This document shows positions 1 through 11,900 of a stretch of DNA of 64,000 nt, in pieces. The stretch is taken from NCBI RefSeq assembly GCF_025766255.1, contig NW_026516702.1:62001-126000 (forward strand), given 5' to 3'. The notes under the pieces are model-generated. The model worked only from the letters and a program-made list of their open reading frames with translations. It ran no database searches and had not been told where the DNA came from. The DNA is from Zychaea mexicana. Its lineage: Eukaryota; Mucoromycota; Mucoromycetes; Mucorales; Lichtheimiaceae. Position numbers and translations under genes: made by a program. Position 1 is the first letter of the stretch. Every line of letters starts with the position of its first letter.

Positions 1-1039
1 AGGACGATACCGACGAGTCCAGCGACCCACCAAATGATTCCCATCGACGTGTGCTGATAATCACCGTGATTCCAATCCTGGCCCCATCTTTTTCATGAGT
101 TTATATCGACATTCTTCTTCGTATAGCATTTTCAACATTAAGAAGATCTAATTTCTTACCGATGTTCCGTAAAGGTGTTAACAATACCCCATAACATGAT
201 CACCCAACTATCGTACCATTCCTGACTCTTTCCACGTCGCAATAGCCATGGACCGCCAACACGCAGTGAGAGCAACAGCAGAATACCATAGCCGACAAAC
301 GAGGACCCCATTATAAAGTGCGCAAGGCACTGTCCAGTTGAGTCTATTGTCTATATGTGTCAGAAAATTTATATAGCACTTGCATACATTCCGTAACTAA
401 CCTCCATAGCAAAATCCAACGCTTGCAATCACGCCTAGAACGATTTGCACATAACCAATAACCGGTACCAGTGCTCCAAGCACTTTGTGAAACCGAACGA
501 GAAAAGGCCGAATCCGTCCTTGAATACCTCTCTCCCAATGCAATTTCAAATAACCACCTAGGATGAGCTGTACCACTACTGTCCAAATAACGACAGACGC
601 AAACCATCGATGTGCAATGTGCGGCTCCTTGTGTTACGTGGTAATTTAATTGTAAGAGAAAGGGTCTATTAAGGGGTTTATTGAATGATAAGATTCTTAC
701 ATAGTTGCGGCCACCATGAGCATGAGCTAAGAAGTAACCAACGACGAAGAATACGGTTGCCAGTATTTGTACAGGTACGTGCCACCGATTTTTCGAGAGA
801 CCCAGTACCATGCCGATGGGGTACAAAAAACCAAATGCTATAAATTTGAAGTTAGCAGAATGTCAAGCGATCATTGCGGTACTATTAGTTTGTACGTGCC
901 TAACACCATGAAGGTAATGTGCAGGGCCATAACGAGGCCAATGGGCTCGTCAGTAGCAGCACTTGACTTGAATACTGAAGGATCGAGGTTGTGTGAATGT
1001 CCTGTAGCTCCCGAATGTTCAAGGGCGTGTTCATCCATA
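1..1039 (-). CDS. Ytp1/DUF2427-like multi-pass membrane protein (3' end outside window)
   Basis: Minus-strand, multi-exon gene that runs off the left edge. The start is taken at the ATG at 1037-1039 (MDEHALEHSG); no earlier in-frame ATG is seen. Exons read, in order: a TM segment (PIGLVMALHITFMVLG), then YPIGMVLGLSKNRWHVPVQ with a second TM and LAHAHGG, then PHIAHRWFASVVIW and a long TM stretch with RFHKV, then a further TM exon with VIMLWGIVNTFTEHR, then WNHGDYQHTSMGIIWWVAG at the edge. The first half has the spaced histidines of cytochrome b561-like (DUF2427) domains and the last exons match the Ytp1 C-terminal domain, in which a TEH..HT.MG..WW pattern is typical. Introns are about 50-80 nt. 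Function in the family is poorly known; a membrane redox or haem role is inference from the b561-like half. Confidence 0.75.
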
Positions 1040-1381
1040 GCGGAATTGGCAGTACGAAGAGAAGTCAGTTGGTTCGCATTGAAAACACAGCAAATGCTCT
1101 TTTACGCTTAAATATTTCTGCCGTTACCTATGGTACAACAACTGACAAATAATGACCTGGATTGGGAAATGGCAACTGAATATAGAAAAATATGTCTTAT
1201 TTGGATATACAAAAAGGAACGCTGATTCTCCAGTTAGCTTATTGAAAATAAAAGATGCAAAAAGAAATAAACAAGCATATATAGTTTAAGGCGGCATAAA
1301 ATAAGTGCACAGGGAAGAATGAAAAATAGTATGATGATGTCGCATATCAGCAATGAAGTAGCGGAAACCAAAAAGGGCTTG
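1040..1381. other. Short intergenic stretch, nothing recognised
   Basis: About 340 bp of AT-rich DNA between the start of the Ytp1-like gene and the end of the PAS/GATA gene. It must contain the promoter of the former and the 3' UTR of the latter; no distinct motif was recognised. Confidence 0.5.
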
Positions 1382-3583
1382 TTAGTGGCGTTGAATGGAC
1401 GACATGCGTCGCTGCTTGGCTATCAAACGTGAAAATCGTAAACCACAGGCATTACATAGTCTAGAAATACGCGTTTAGTATCAGAAAACATTGAGATACA
1501 CACCAACGAGTAGAATATTTGCTTACGTTTTGTCGCCTGAAGGCCCTCTACGCCACTCTGGACTTTTACTTGTATGACATTTGGCACAGATCCTCATTGA
1601 AATGCCACGTGGAAAATGCGTATAAATATAGTGCGTCTGCACCTTTCGATCGACTGCTCGTTCTAGTTCAACGGATTTGCAGGTCTGGGAACATAGTAGC
1701 TGATTGATAGACATGTAAGGCTGACTATTATCTCTGCCTTGAATACCGACCATTGTGATCGAGGGAGAAGTATTGTTGGGGTCATGTGATGGTTTACGAA
1801 GAGTCACCAAAGATGTCCTGCCAAACAGTATTACACCATGGTCAAAATAATATGTGACGCAAGATCAATATCTTCCAAACACTTTGAAAACTATACTAAT
1901 GACGATTGACCTACTCTGATTCTTTACTGCTGGAACTGCTGTGGGGGATAATGTTTGTCCTATTACAACGGTCATGATTGGTATGAGCAACACCATTAAT
2001 AAACGGAAGTTTATCACCAATGTCTGATGAACTTGAGACGATGTCACTCTCTCTACTCTCTTCTGGGGCGTTGTAGTGGATGTAATGCCGATATGTCGCA
2101 TTTCCGGTCGTGTTGGTGCAATCACTGCCTGTACAATGTGCTGCCAATGTTGTAGCTGGAGTTACCATGGTAATGTGAAAAGCGCCAAACGCGATGGAGC
2201 CATAAGGGATGATGATATGCTCGAAGCAATACATCCCATCGGAAAGATAGATCATAGAGCTTGAACGGTAAGGATGCGTGCATGCGGCCTTTTGATACTG
2301 TAACTTAGAGTACTGATTGATCGTCATGGAATTGAGTAAAAGTATTTCTTTTTCCATTACAATTTTTGTCGAACTAAGAACTTCGTCTAATCTGGCTTTA
2401 TGTTGCTTCTGATGAGTGTGGCTGGTCGATATCGACGATCTATTGCTCTGGGCGCCTTTATCGTTTGACGCAATGGTGGTGCGAGTTGGCCATGATACAA
2501 TGAGCTCGCCTGTTTTACTGCTGTGTATTTGGAGCATTCGTAAGTTGTGGTGAGTCGACGAAGAAATACAAGGTCCATTCCGCGCCATTTGCTCCCGGCC
2601 ATTTAACAAGTCGACCAACGTATCAATTTCCTATATGGCGTTTCGACATATTTATCTTAATTATCTTTGGCTCGTCGAAAAACCGCTTGTTGTTGGATAA
2701 TAGAGGCATACAAACTGTTTTGGCTCACAGTCTCCACAAATGAGTCTGTCCGTGTACTTTTTGTACGAATGCTCTAAAATAAGATAATTGATGAGCATGA
2801 AAACAAAGGCATATCCATGACAACAGCTTCATCGTACCTGTGTTGTGAAAGAATGCCAGCAGAATGCTTTCAGTAGCAATATATAGAACGATATCCATAA
2901 TTTGCCATTGGTCATTTTCGGAAGGTTTGATACCAGCATAGGATGTTTCAACGGAGCTACTAGCAATATAAACAGAGGACTTTATGGAAGCATAATCTGT
3001 GAGCCCTAGTATAAAGCTTTTGTGATAAAGCAAACAAACTTACATGGACACATTTTGTCTCTCTATTATGACTTGACGCAGAAGTCAAAGCTCGAGTAGA
3101 GTGTGCTGGTGTAGGACGTGCGTTTTGATAACCAGAAACGTGATCGAAGGACAAAAGTCGACATCTTTAGGAAAGAACAAAAAGTGATCATTGGATAAAT
3201 TTCAGAAATGAATGAAAGAAGTCGTAAACATAGCAGTGGGCGGCACAGTTTGCATTTGTGCAACGCGATATAACGATTGAAACAGTAAACATGTTACAAA
3301 TTCAGTTAAAGCGTACGGAGCCATTTTAAAAAACTTTTGATACTTACCTAGTTATTGAGCCTGCCAAAGTTCTGACACGCAAAAATCGTTCAAGATCAGC
3401 TTGGGCGATGCTCAATTCCTCTGGATGAATAAAATCAAGCAGCGATCGATTCTGTAAAAGAGTTCGTACTGACTGTTTATCGTCACCAACAACTGTTTGT
3501 GCAACAGAATCAGGCAAGTACGCGAACCGGAACTGTTCCGGAGTCAACAGTGCCCAAAAACAAGGGGCGGCAAGCACATCCAT
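1382..3583 (-). CDS. PAS/GATA zinc-finger transcription factor, White-collar-2-like
   Basis: Seven or so exons on the minus strand. Exon 1, from the ATG at 3583, encodes a PAS-like segment (PEQFRFAYLPDSV, then SLLDFIHPEELSIAQADLERF). Middle exons include DQWQIMDIVLYIATES and LICGDCEPKQFVCLYYP. A long Ser/Thr/His-rich exon follows (about 2618-1920). The C-terminus carries a single GATA finger, split by an intron after GPSGDKT (donor near 1526, acceptor near 1453): CAKC, 18 residues, CNAC. The X18 loop and the PAS plus C-terminal finger order are those of WC-2 (MadB-type) proteins, which partner WC-1 photoreceptors and bind GATA sites in light-responsive promoters. Mucorales carry several WC-2 paralogs, so which one this is cannot be told. 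The finger is followed by a short basic tail ending at 1382. The exact exon 3-4 borders are uncertain. Confidence 0.75.
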
Positions 3584-4380
3584 ACTTGCAGACAAAAGGT
3601 TAAAAAGTGTTATAGTCTCCTATTGCATTAAACAAAACTATTTCACCGCTCTTTCTGTACCTTTATACTTGAAAAGATCAGATCGAAACAGTTGTATGTG
3701 TAAGGAGTGCAAACTTAGTATCCACGTTGAATAATATGAATTTGATATTTGATGTAGTATGTTCGTAATATGCAAAGAAAGGACAGGAAATATTAAAGGA
3801 ACGAAGAAGCAGCAATGTGCATTAGAAAAGATAAAGGAAAAAGGGATTTTATATCAAAAGGGAGATGTCCAACATATGAGAAACTGAACTGTTTGCTTAG
3901 GCAGTCCAGAAATGGTAAATAGAAGCCGAGAAGCCAAACAAAAAAATCAAAGAATTAGGAAATCGAGAAGAGACATCTGGAACGCCTAAACTATACTCAC
4001 CGCAAATGTATCGCGCAATAAAGTGTCTCAGACATCCGTAGGCATCAGTCCTGTTGCTTGGAGAAGCATGATTATTGTGTAAATACAGCGTGTCTAAACC
4101 ATCATTACATAGGAGCTTAACTTTAATTTGACCATCACCACGGCCACCACAATTAACATCACACACGACAGAAACCCACATAGCCGGATTGTAGTGATTA
4201 TTAGTAACGCTGTTATTATTGCGTAAAACTGTTCAAAGGAAATTACCTTTTATGAATGTAGCACATTAGCAACAAGCTACATGACTCTTCTTTGTCACTG
4301 AGGCTGCGGGACGACTCAGACACGTGTATATCATATATATAATTTTACCTTGACGCGCATTAAGCATTCTTTAGTTTCAT
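3584..4380. other. Gene-poor stretch with an unassigned minus-strand ORF
   Basis: A minus-strand open stretch of about 94 codons (3897-4181) contains CGGRGDGQIKVKLLCNDG and Cys pairs, but matches no family I recognise. It could be a further relic belonging to the decayed region at 4.4-5.6 kb. No reliable gene is called. Confidence 0.3.
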
Positions 4381-5044
4381 GTATAATCTAATCGACAGAG
4401 GTATAAATATAGAAACCTTCCAGCGTCCTTTCTTCTGTAACAACACCACTATGTATCTCAGCAAAGTTTACACAAGCTCTACTGACGCTATTGTTTACTA
4501 TATGTCTTTGGAAAGCTAACATACTAGGAGGCTGCGATGCCGAGTGCTGATGCCGACGACATGCTGGTGATGGTGCTGCTGTTACCAGGAGAAACAAAGG
4601 TGTCAAGCCCAGATTACGGGGCGTATCTGCTCGTCCTTCAACACAACAAGCTGTTTTTGGGTATTGCCAATCCAATATGTATTGGTTCGACGTTTGGCAT
4701 ATGAATCACAAGGCTTGTATGTGTCGCATTCGAAGATACGGAGGATCCAGTGAAAAGGTTAAATGACCTCGCGGAAGGGTTGTAGTTTCCCCTGTCGGTG
4801 ATATGCTTTTTCTCATAATATTGGTGTAGGTTCATGTTGAGGTAGATGAGTTGGAACTGAATGTGCGCGGCGAAGCTGGCGGCGGTCAGAAGGTGGACCG
4901 GAAAACCAAACGATATAGGTCTCAAATGGCGGATGAACGTAGGTTAATGGTGCATTCATGCATACAACCAAGTACCTTTTTACATAAAGCAAATTTAATA
5001 CGAAAAAGAGACATAATATAGCTGTCATCGTCGACCTGTTGGAT

Positions 5045-5632
5045 ATTTTTAGAGTTACTGCTATTAACTTCTTCTTAAACGACGTCGGCCTCAATCTTCT
5101 CCATGTTAACAGCAGCGGCCTCCTTCAAGCGCAATATCCCGCCAAACTCGATTCCTTTGTCGCTCTCTAAACACACCCACCGAAGAATCTAAAGCTTCCA
5201 CAAGAGAGAACCTGGCCTTTCTCCACGCATTAGTAGTCGTGGTACTTTATATCCGGTAAAACAGCCATAAACGACATCTTTTGATACGAGCGTTTTGCAA
5301 ATCTTGATTTCTTTGTTGCAAACTTTGCAGATGGAAGGATGACGGCTGTAAGAGTGTAAAGTATTTCGAGATATGGGGATTTGTATGTTGAGCAAAGTTG
5401 ACCGGGCAATATCACCTCAAACCCAAACTCTGTCAAACCTGTTGGTACTGTGGCGTTCTCCACTAAAGTAGCCCATCATTCCGTAAGGTTTTCAACGCGT
5501 ACATCTTTCCAGCTAGAGATAGATGCTGAGATTTGAGTGGATTCAACCAGTTTAACTGTGAAAAGCCTTTGAATCGTTTGATTTGGATTTTGACCTGATT
5601 GAATTTGAAGTGCTTCGACATGACGAGACGAA
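5045..5632 (-). pseudogene. Arrestin-domain protein relic (ART/alpha-arrestin-like)
   Basis: Minus-strand pieces in order resemble an alpha-arrestin: QRLFTVKLVESTQISASI, then TGLTEFGFEVILPGQL and LEILYTLTAVI, then KTLVSKDVVYGCF and LLMRGERPGSLLWKL, then CLESDKGIEFGGILRLKEA. The PxGxTEFPFxxxLPG and RGxRPGxLxW style blocks are characteristic of fungal arrestin-related trafficking adaptors, which recruit ubiquitin ligase to plasma-membrane transporters. The copy is dead: in-frame stops lie at 5476-5478, 5189-5191 and 5075-5077, and a frame change is needed near 5320-5330 between the N- and C-domain pieces. Open frames further down to about 4390 may be more of the same relic, but I could not align them. 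Confidence 0.6.
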
Positions 5633-6045
5633 GTTTTTCATGAACTTTTTGGCGTTTTGGTCAGGTGCTGTTCTAGACGCGGACCGAAAAAGTAGAATGA
5701 TTCGAGACATATCAGTTGGGAAGGCAATAAGGTCCTTTGTTGCCAAGGCCATCCTTGTATGCGATGATCGAGTAAGGAATGTAGAAGGGAAACGAAATAA
5801 CAGAATTAGGGGAGGGGGGGGTGGATGGGGACCTATCACCTCACAACTGGGTAGCACTGAAAATCACTGCGTATGTGAAATACTGGTTCGTGCCGATGCA
5901 GTCGATATGAGGTCCATGGTTTGCTATATTAACCCATAGCAACGCGCAGAAAGTCGGTATATAAACATGAAAGAAAGTTCATCATTATTTATTTACTGTA
6001 ATGAAAGGTTTATGGACAATAGTACAATTTTACAGGAAGCAATAC
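5633..6045. other. Intergenic, with a G-rich tract
   Basis: No gene recognised. A run of eight G flanked by other G runs sits at about 5808-5830. A plus-strand ORF across 5583-5939 is antisense to the arrestin relic and looks like chance. Confidence 0.4.
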
Positions 6046-8618
6046 TTAGTAGCTTCTGCCAAACAACATGTAGTGCTTGGCATCTTGACCACAGGCAACA
6101 CACTTGGTTTCGCCGGGGACAATAGGTTGATCGGTTGGTTGTTCGAAAGGTCTGCAGAGGGACTTGGCACCCATGGAAGGAGCGCGCTCGTCTTCTTCCT
6201 CGCCTTCGTTGGCACTGAATTCATAATGTGAGAATATTGTTAGAATAAAGCTGGGTTGTTGTGAGCTATATTATTGTACGTACGTTCTAGCAGAGTTGTC
6301 CTTGATTTCATCTTCGCACGCCATGCGATCGCACCAAGGAATCAAGCAAAGCTTCTTGGCGTTAAGAGTGGGTACAAAATCTTCCCATTTGTTAACGCGT
6401 ACAATCGATTCCTCCATCTTGGCCTTAGCGCGCTCATACATTTCACGCTGAATGGTATCGAGGGCCTCTTGAATACCTTTTTCAAGGTTGTCCAGAGGCA
6501 CGGCAAATTTGGCACCGTTATCACGACGGACGCAGGTAACCTGAGACTTTTGAAGGTCCTTGGGACCCAATTCAATACGGAGGGGTACACCGCGCAATTC
6601 CCAATGATTGAACTTGAAGCCTGGCGTGTAGTTGTCACGAAGATCAGCCTTAGACTTGATATCAACCTTCTTGAGGCGAGCAGCAATTTCCTTGCAGCCA
6701 TCAAACACCTTATCGGTATCAGCCTGCGTCGACTTGACAGTAAGACCACAGGGAATGACCACAGTTTGATGAAGAGCGACACGGGGAGGGAGGACCAAGC
6801 CCTTGTCATCACCGTGGACCATAACCATCACACCAATTGTACGCGTCGAAATACCCCATGAGTTCTGCCAAACGTGAATCTTCTTGGCCTCCTCAGAGAG
6901 GTTGGCGGGTGCATTGGGATCCTCGACAGTGATATTAAACATTTTACTGAAGTTCTGGCCCAAGCAGTGAGAAGTACCACCTTGAACAGCACGGCCAGTA
7001 GCAGGAATGAAGCCTTCGACGGTGGTAGTGTAAAGACCACCTGCAAACCGCTCCTTTTCGGATTTGACACCCTTGACGACAGGCAAAGCAAGATAATCGT
7101 TGTAAACTTGTTCGTACAGGTCAAGAATTTGCAGCACTTCTTCACCGGCACCTTCCTGGGTCAAATGGGCTGTGTGTCCCTCCTGCCATAAGAATTCACG
7201 GGTACGCAGGAAAGGCTCTATATGTACGGAATGAGTCAGTATGCTTATGCTCTGTTTACAGTGCTATTCACGAAATAGGGCTTACGGGGGTTCTTGAACT
7301 CCCAACGGACAACGGAGCACCATTGGTTGATACGGAAGGGAAGATCACGATGAGAACGAATCCATTTTGAGAAGTACGGATACATGACTGTTTCCGAGGT
7401 GGGACGAATAGCGATAGGCTCTTCCAAGTTGCTTGAGCCTGCTTTGGTTACCCAAGCGACTTCAGGGGCAAATCCTTCAATGTGGTCCTTTTCACGCTCG
7501 AGAACACGGTTGGAAACAAACATAGGAAAGTAGGTATCCTCCACGCCCATCTCGGTGATTGCGTTGTCAAAGAAATCTATTTTAATCAATTACAATAAGT
7601 GAAGACATTCAAGACGTTACAAACACATGTATGATACGCACTGGTGATTTGCTTCCAGATGTTGTACGACAACGGGCGAAGAATGTAGCAACCCGAAACA
7701 TCGTAGTAGTCCAACATTTCACTCTTAATCAAAACCTTATTTTTTCCCATTTTGTTAGTCAATCAACAAACAAAGATACACGCAACTTTGAGCCATTAAG
7801 CTTACCTGTTGATACCATTTAGAAAAGTCCACATCCTTCTTGTATTCGATGCCCATCTGGTGGATATCTTCAGCAGGACCTAACGCTGCAATGCAAGTTT
7901 CCTTTTTGAGAATCTGAGAACCTTATCTCTCGCTTTCCGTTTTTGATCATTACCTTCTTTCTTGGCTGCCTTTGGAGCAGGAGCAGAAGCAGGCTTTGCT
8001 GCAGCTGCGGCCAAGGTCGAGAAATCAACTTCAATCGTGTCTTTTCCAAGAGACTTAAAGTATGACTTCAATTCATCGACAGAAACAAAGACAGTCTTAT
8101 CGGCTGCGCCCTCGCGGAACGCAAGAAGAGTTGTATCAGAAAGAGCCAAAAGTGCGGTATCAACGACCAAATGGATCAACGAGAGGTCGGACACGTTCGA
8201 TAAAGCAAAAGGTGAAACTATAAAGACATTTGATTCGATCAGATCCACCGATCCACGACGTATATATCTCTTCCACTATCACTCCAAAAAAAAAAACAAT
8301 ACCAGCATCTTTGGCAACACCAAATGTATCCTTCAAAAGATCCTCATTGGCAAATCGGCATTCCTTGAGCGAAAGCTTCTTGCCCAAAGCGGTAGCATTG
8401 GTTTCGGTGGAGTCAAGTGCAATCACGACAACAGGCGTGGGTGTGGCAGTTTTGGCTGTCTTTGGCTTTAGAATCAAGCTTTTGGTAACCTTATAGTCAA
8501 AGCCAGGATTAACAGCGGCCAAGGCATTCGCCCATGCCTTGTTGTCGGCAACCGCTTCGTGTGAGACGGACTTGGGGGTAATGGAGAGCTTGGCGAGCGA
8601 TTCCAGCACAGTTGACAT
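6046..8618 (-). CDS. Cytosolic prolyl-tRNA synthetase (class II, eukaryote/archaeal type)
   Basis: Charges tRNA-Pro with proline in the cytosol. The start ATG is at 8616-8618 ([12 protein letters not shown]). The first exons (about residues 1-160) form the YbaK-like N-terminal extension known from yeast ProRS, followed by an Ala/Pro/Lys linker. The catalytic part then reads [39 protein letters not shown], an [15 protein letters not shown] block, motif 2 ([13 protein letters not shown], then [15 protein letters not shown]) and motif 3 ([11 protein letters not shown]). The anticodon-binding domain and a zinc-type C-terminal domain follow, with [10 protein letters not shown] and a last exon holding [19 protein letters not shown] and stop at 6046. 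The order and the C-terminal Tyr ending are typical of eukaryotic ProRS. About seven short introns; all joins checked keep frame. The N-terminal domain may be catalytically inert for editing, as in budding yeast; that is inference. Confidence 0.93.
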
Positions 8619-8912
8619 TTTCCAACCAGTAAAAGGGACAGGACCGTCGGGTGGTGATGACAGGGGAAAAGAAAAAAAACTGTCGACTGAGTTTGTCAGA
8701 GTCTGTCATTTTCCCTAATCTGCGCAGCTATTGGTTCCCGCTGCGTATAAGAACCAAAAAAGAAAAAGTTAACTTTGGGCAGCTGTCTCTGAACAATTTG
8801 AGCACAGGCACAGGAACATAAGAGTGCTATTTTATACATGTCATATTGATTGTCAAGGTGTTTAATCACTTTTATTCAAAGCTACTCAAGCAGCATTAGC
8901 TGAACAAAGACG

Positions 8913-11900
8913 CTAACGCTTATATTTCTATTAGAGAAAGTAATACCAAAAGTTAATAGGTTTTAAAATATGAATGATTACAGATAACGAAGAACTTACA
9001 TCCTCGCTTTGAAGTCGCATAGCAGGATCGATGCTGTTTCGAAGCCCCACCATGATACTCTGAAAAGCTCCTGTCAAGCCGATCATGGGCTTTATCACTG
9101 CAATGGGAACAGCACGGATGACAGCTTTGGCTTGAGATGATGATGGTGGCGACGACGACGACGACGACGATGAGGTTGAGTACGTGCTCTCTGGACTACC
9201 CGCCATACCGCCATTTTCAATTATTTCTGTTGGCACAGCCAGAATCGTTTGGGCCGCTGCTCCCAAATTAAGACTGAGATTTTTATAGGCGTATTGCAAC
9301 CCTTGTGATAGGTCGGACGGTTGATTTGCAAACTTGCTCATTGCTGTAGCGCCCTTTTGATGATGGTAGAGATGATATTCGTTGGCTGCAGCGGCAGCAA
9401 CAGCAGCATTGGCAAAGAAGAACCCATCGTCGTCGTCTTCCACTTGGTCAAGAAGATCCGCGTCATATTCTATGGGTACGAATTCATGCCGCCGCGACGG
9501 TGACAGAAAATCATCTGCTTGTTCGAGTATCACCTGCGCACCCGATGCAAAACGCGCACTAAGATTAATGGCTTCCATGGCGGTTGCTCGAGCAAAAGAT
9601 TGAGTGCCTTTTTGTAGACCTACCAAGATAAAATTCAATGAATATAAACATTGAATCATAGATTGCTATTATTGAACAAAAGGGGGTAATTTACCTCGTA
9701 CGATACGCCCATCCTTTCTATATTGTTGGATTGGCAGTAGTACCAGATCAGCCATGCCACTTCCGACGTTGACAATGGAGCGAATGGGTGAAACGCCGGA
9801 AACCATGTGTGGCACTTGCGTGTTCATGATATGCGGGAGCCACTCCTGCGCCAGCTTATCTGCTAACCGAGTAAAACCATTGATTCCCGTCATCTTAATC
9901 TGGCTTAGTTGAATATCAGCACCATGAAGATGGAATAGATTTACAAGTTCGGCCAGTTGTCCTTCCTTAATGCTCCCATAATTAATGTACTTTGGCTTGT
10001 AGTCGATCTTGAGTACAATAGGACTTATTTCGACGTGCTCTTATACACAATGAGTGAGTTTGTTGCTTCTTTTATGGGATTCATAACTTATAAAACACAC
10101 TACTTACGGAGGAAAATTTCTGGACTCGCGACATCTTTCTGATCATCACGCTGTATCGTCGCGTTGGCATATTTTGTAGAGCGCAATAAGTTCTTGTCGA
10201 AAGTGAAAAACTTCACCAAAAAGTTGAGCGCGTCTTGATCCACGTATAATCGCATTGGTAAAAGCTTCAATTTGATTCTAAACTCTTGCGTAGGATCATC
10301 CGCTACTGGTCGCGCACCCGTAACCTCGAACCGTAACATAACAGAGCCCTGTTCCCGTGGCAATTCGTTCGAATCAGGCCGCATATATCCTAAGAACTGA
10401 TGCCATGACGACGTTTTGACATTGTCGATTATTTGATAGTCTCGTACTTTTAGGAGCAAATAAAGGCTGACGTTGTCGGTGGGTGGCATCAAATTTAGAT
10501 CCAAAGACAGACCATCAAGACGCATTTCGATATCACCTCTACTAGCAAAATGTCGACGACTCTCGCGCTTCCCGCCTTGACGTCGCTTGGAATCTGGTTT
10601 TGGTACTGCGGCGTGCTTGCTGAATGCATCATCCGAGCGGTCTGATGACAGTGAGAAAGTAGGGGAATGAGGGGTAAAATCGAGGTCGCTTGTGGTGTTT
10701 GTACTATTGTCAGAGGCAGTGTCGATCGAGCCTGGACATGATAGTGATTCTTTGGTGGTGTTGTTGTCATTATTGCTGCTTCTAGGTACCTGGTCGTTGG
10801 CATAATGCACATCATGGGCGTCGTAAAGCTTCAACATTACATCAAAGTTGCGTATTCGTACGGAAAAGACGGAGCGTGTTACATCGACAGGTCGTTTGTT
10901 GGACGCTTTTACCCGTCTATTTGTGCTGTAAAAGTTCTCCACAATAGACAGTTCGTTCATATCCTCGACAAGCAGACGGACTTGGTCTTCCTTTTTCCGT
11001 CTGGACTGTGCACGATGTTTCCGCAATGGCTTTTGTGGTGGTCCGTTTTCAGCAATCCGTGAGGTTCTTCCAGTTGATGTGTAATACCCCTCCACATAAT
11101 CCATCTTTAGGGTATCACTATCGTTGATCTGAGATGGCGCCACCCAGCGTTTGAAGGCGTCAGGATCCAGGCTTTCCAGCATATTGCCATCATCTCGATT
11201 CGTGTTGTTATTGTCAATGTTTTGCTTTCGTGGTATTTGTATGGGCTCTACTCGACTTGCCACAGGGGTTTTCCCTTTAGTGTCTTGATGCGGCTTCGGT
11301 ATGTCTCCTTGGTTTGCGACATAGGTGATGAAATTTATTAGAGAATGAATTGAATCAGAACACCCCTTGATTGCCACAACGTTGTTGAGAATAGCAATAT
11401 CGACGTTCGGTGCCGTCACAAGTTCATCCAATTTAATCTTGACTCCAGCTTCAAATTCGGATATAGTGAGGGTACAAATAAAGCCCAGTGCACACCAGTA
11501 TGTATTTGCATCCACGGATCGTTTTGCTAGCTGTGCTATTACTTGCTCGATATGATTTTGGCCGACATGAGTAGCATCATCCATAAGATATACGTTCAGG
11601 CTCTGCACGCACATTTTAACGTCGAATATAGGCTGTCCTCCTGATATAATATCTGTTGTAACCTGTATAGCGGTTAAAATTAATAGATTTTCGCGGGGTA
11701 TTTGATTAGTAATCACTTTGTACCTGAGCATCATTAAGAACGATTACTGCTCGTGATGGAATATGTAGCGGTTTATAATCCACTGAAATGTCGAATACGT
11801 GAGCGTATATCTTATTGTATTGCGTAGCGGGATCGATAAAGACCATCTAATAGAAAAAGCAGAGTAAAAGAATTTAGTATCGAATTGACAAGTGAATTCA

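Noticed and set aside
5583..5939. 118-codon plus-strand ORF
   Set aside because: Partly antisense to the arrestin relic, ends in a G-run-encoded glycine tract, and matches nothing recognised.
6274..6861. 195-codon plus-strand ORF
   Set aside because: Antisense shadow of the prolyl-tRNA synthetase catalytic exon.
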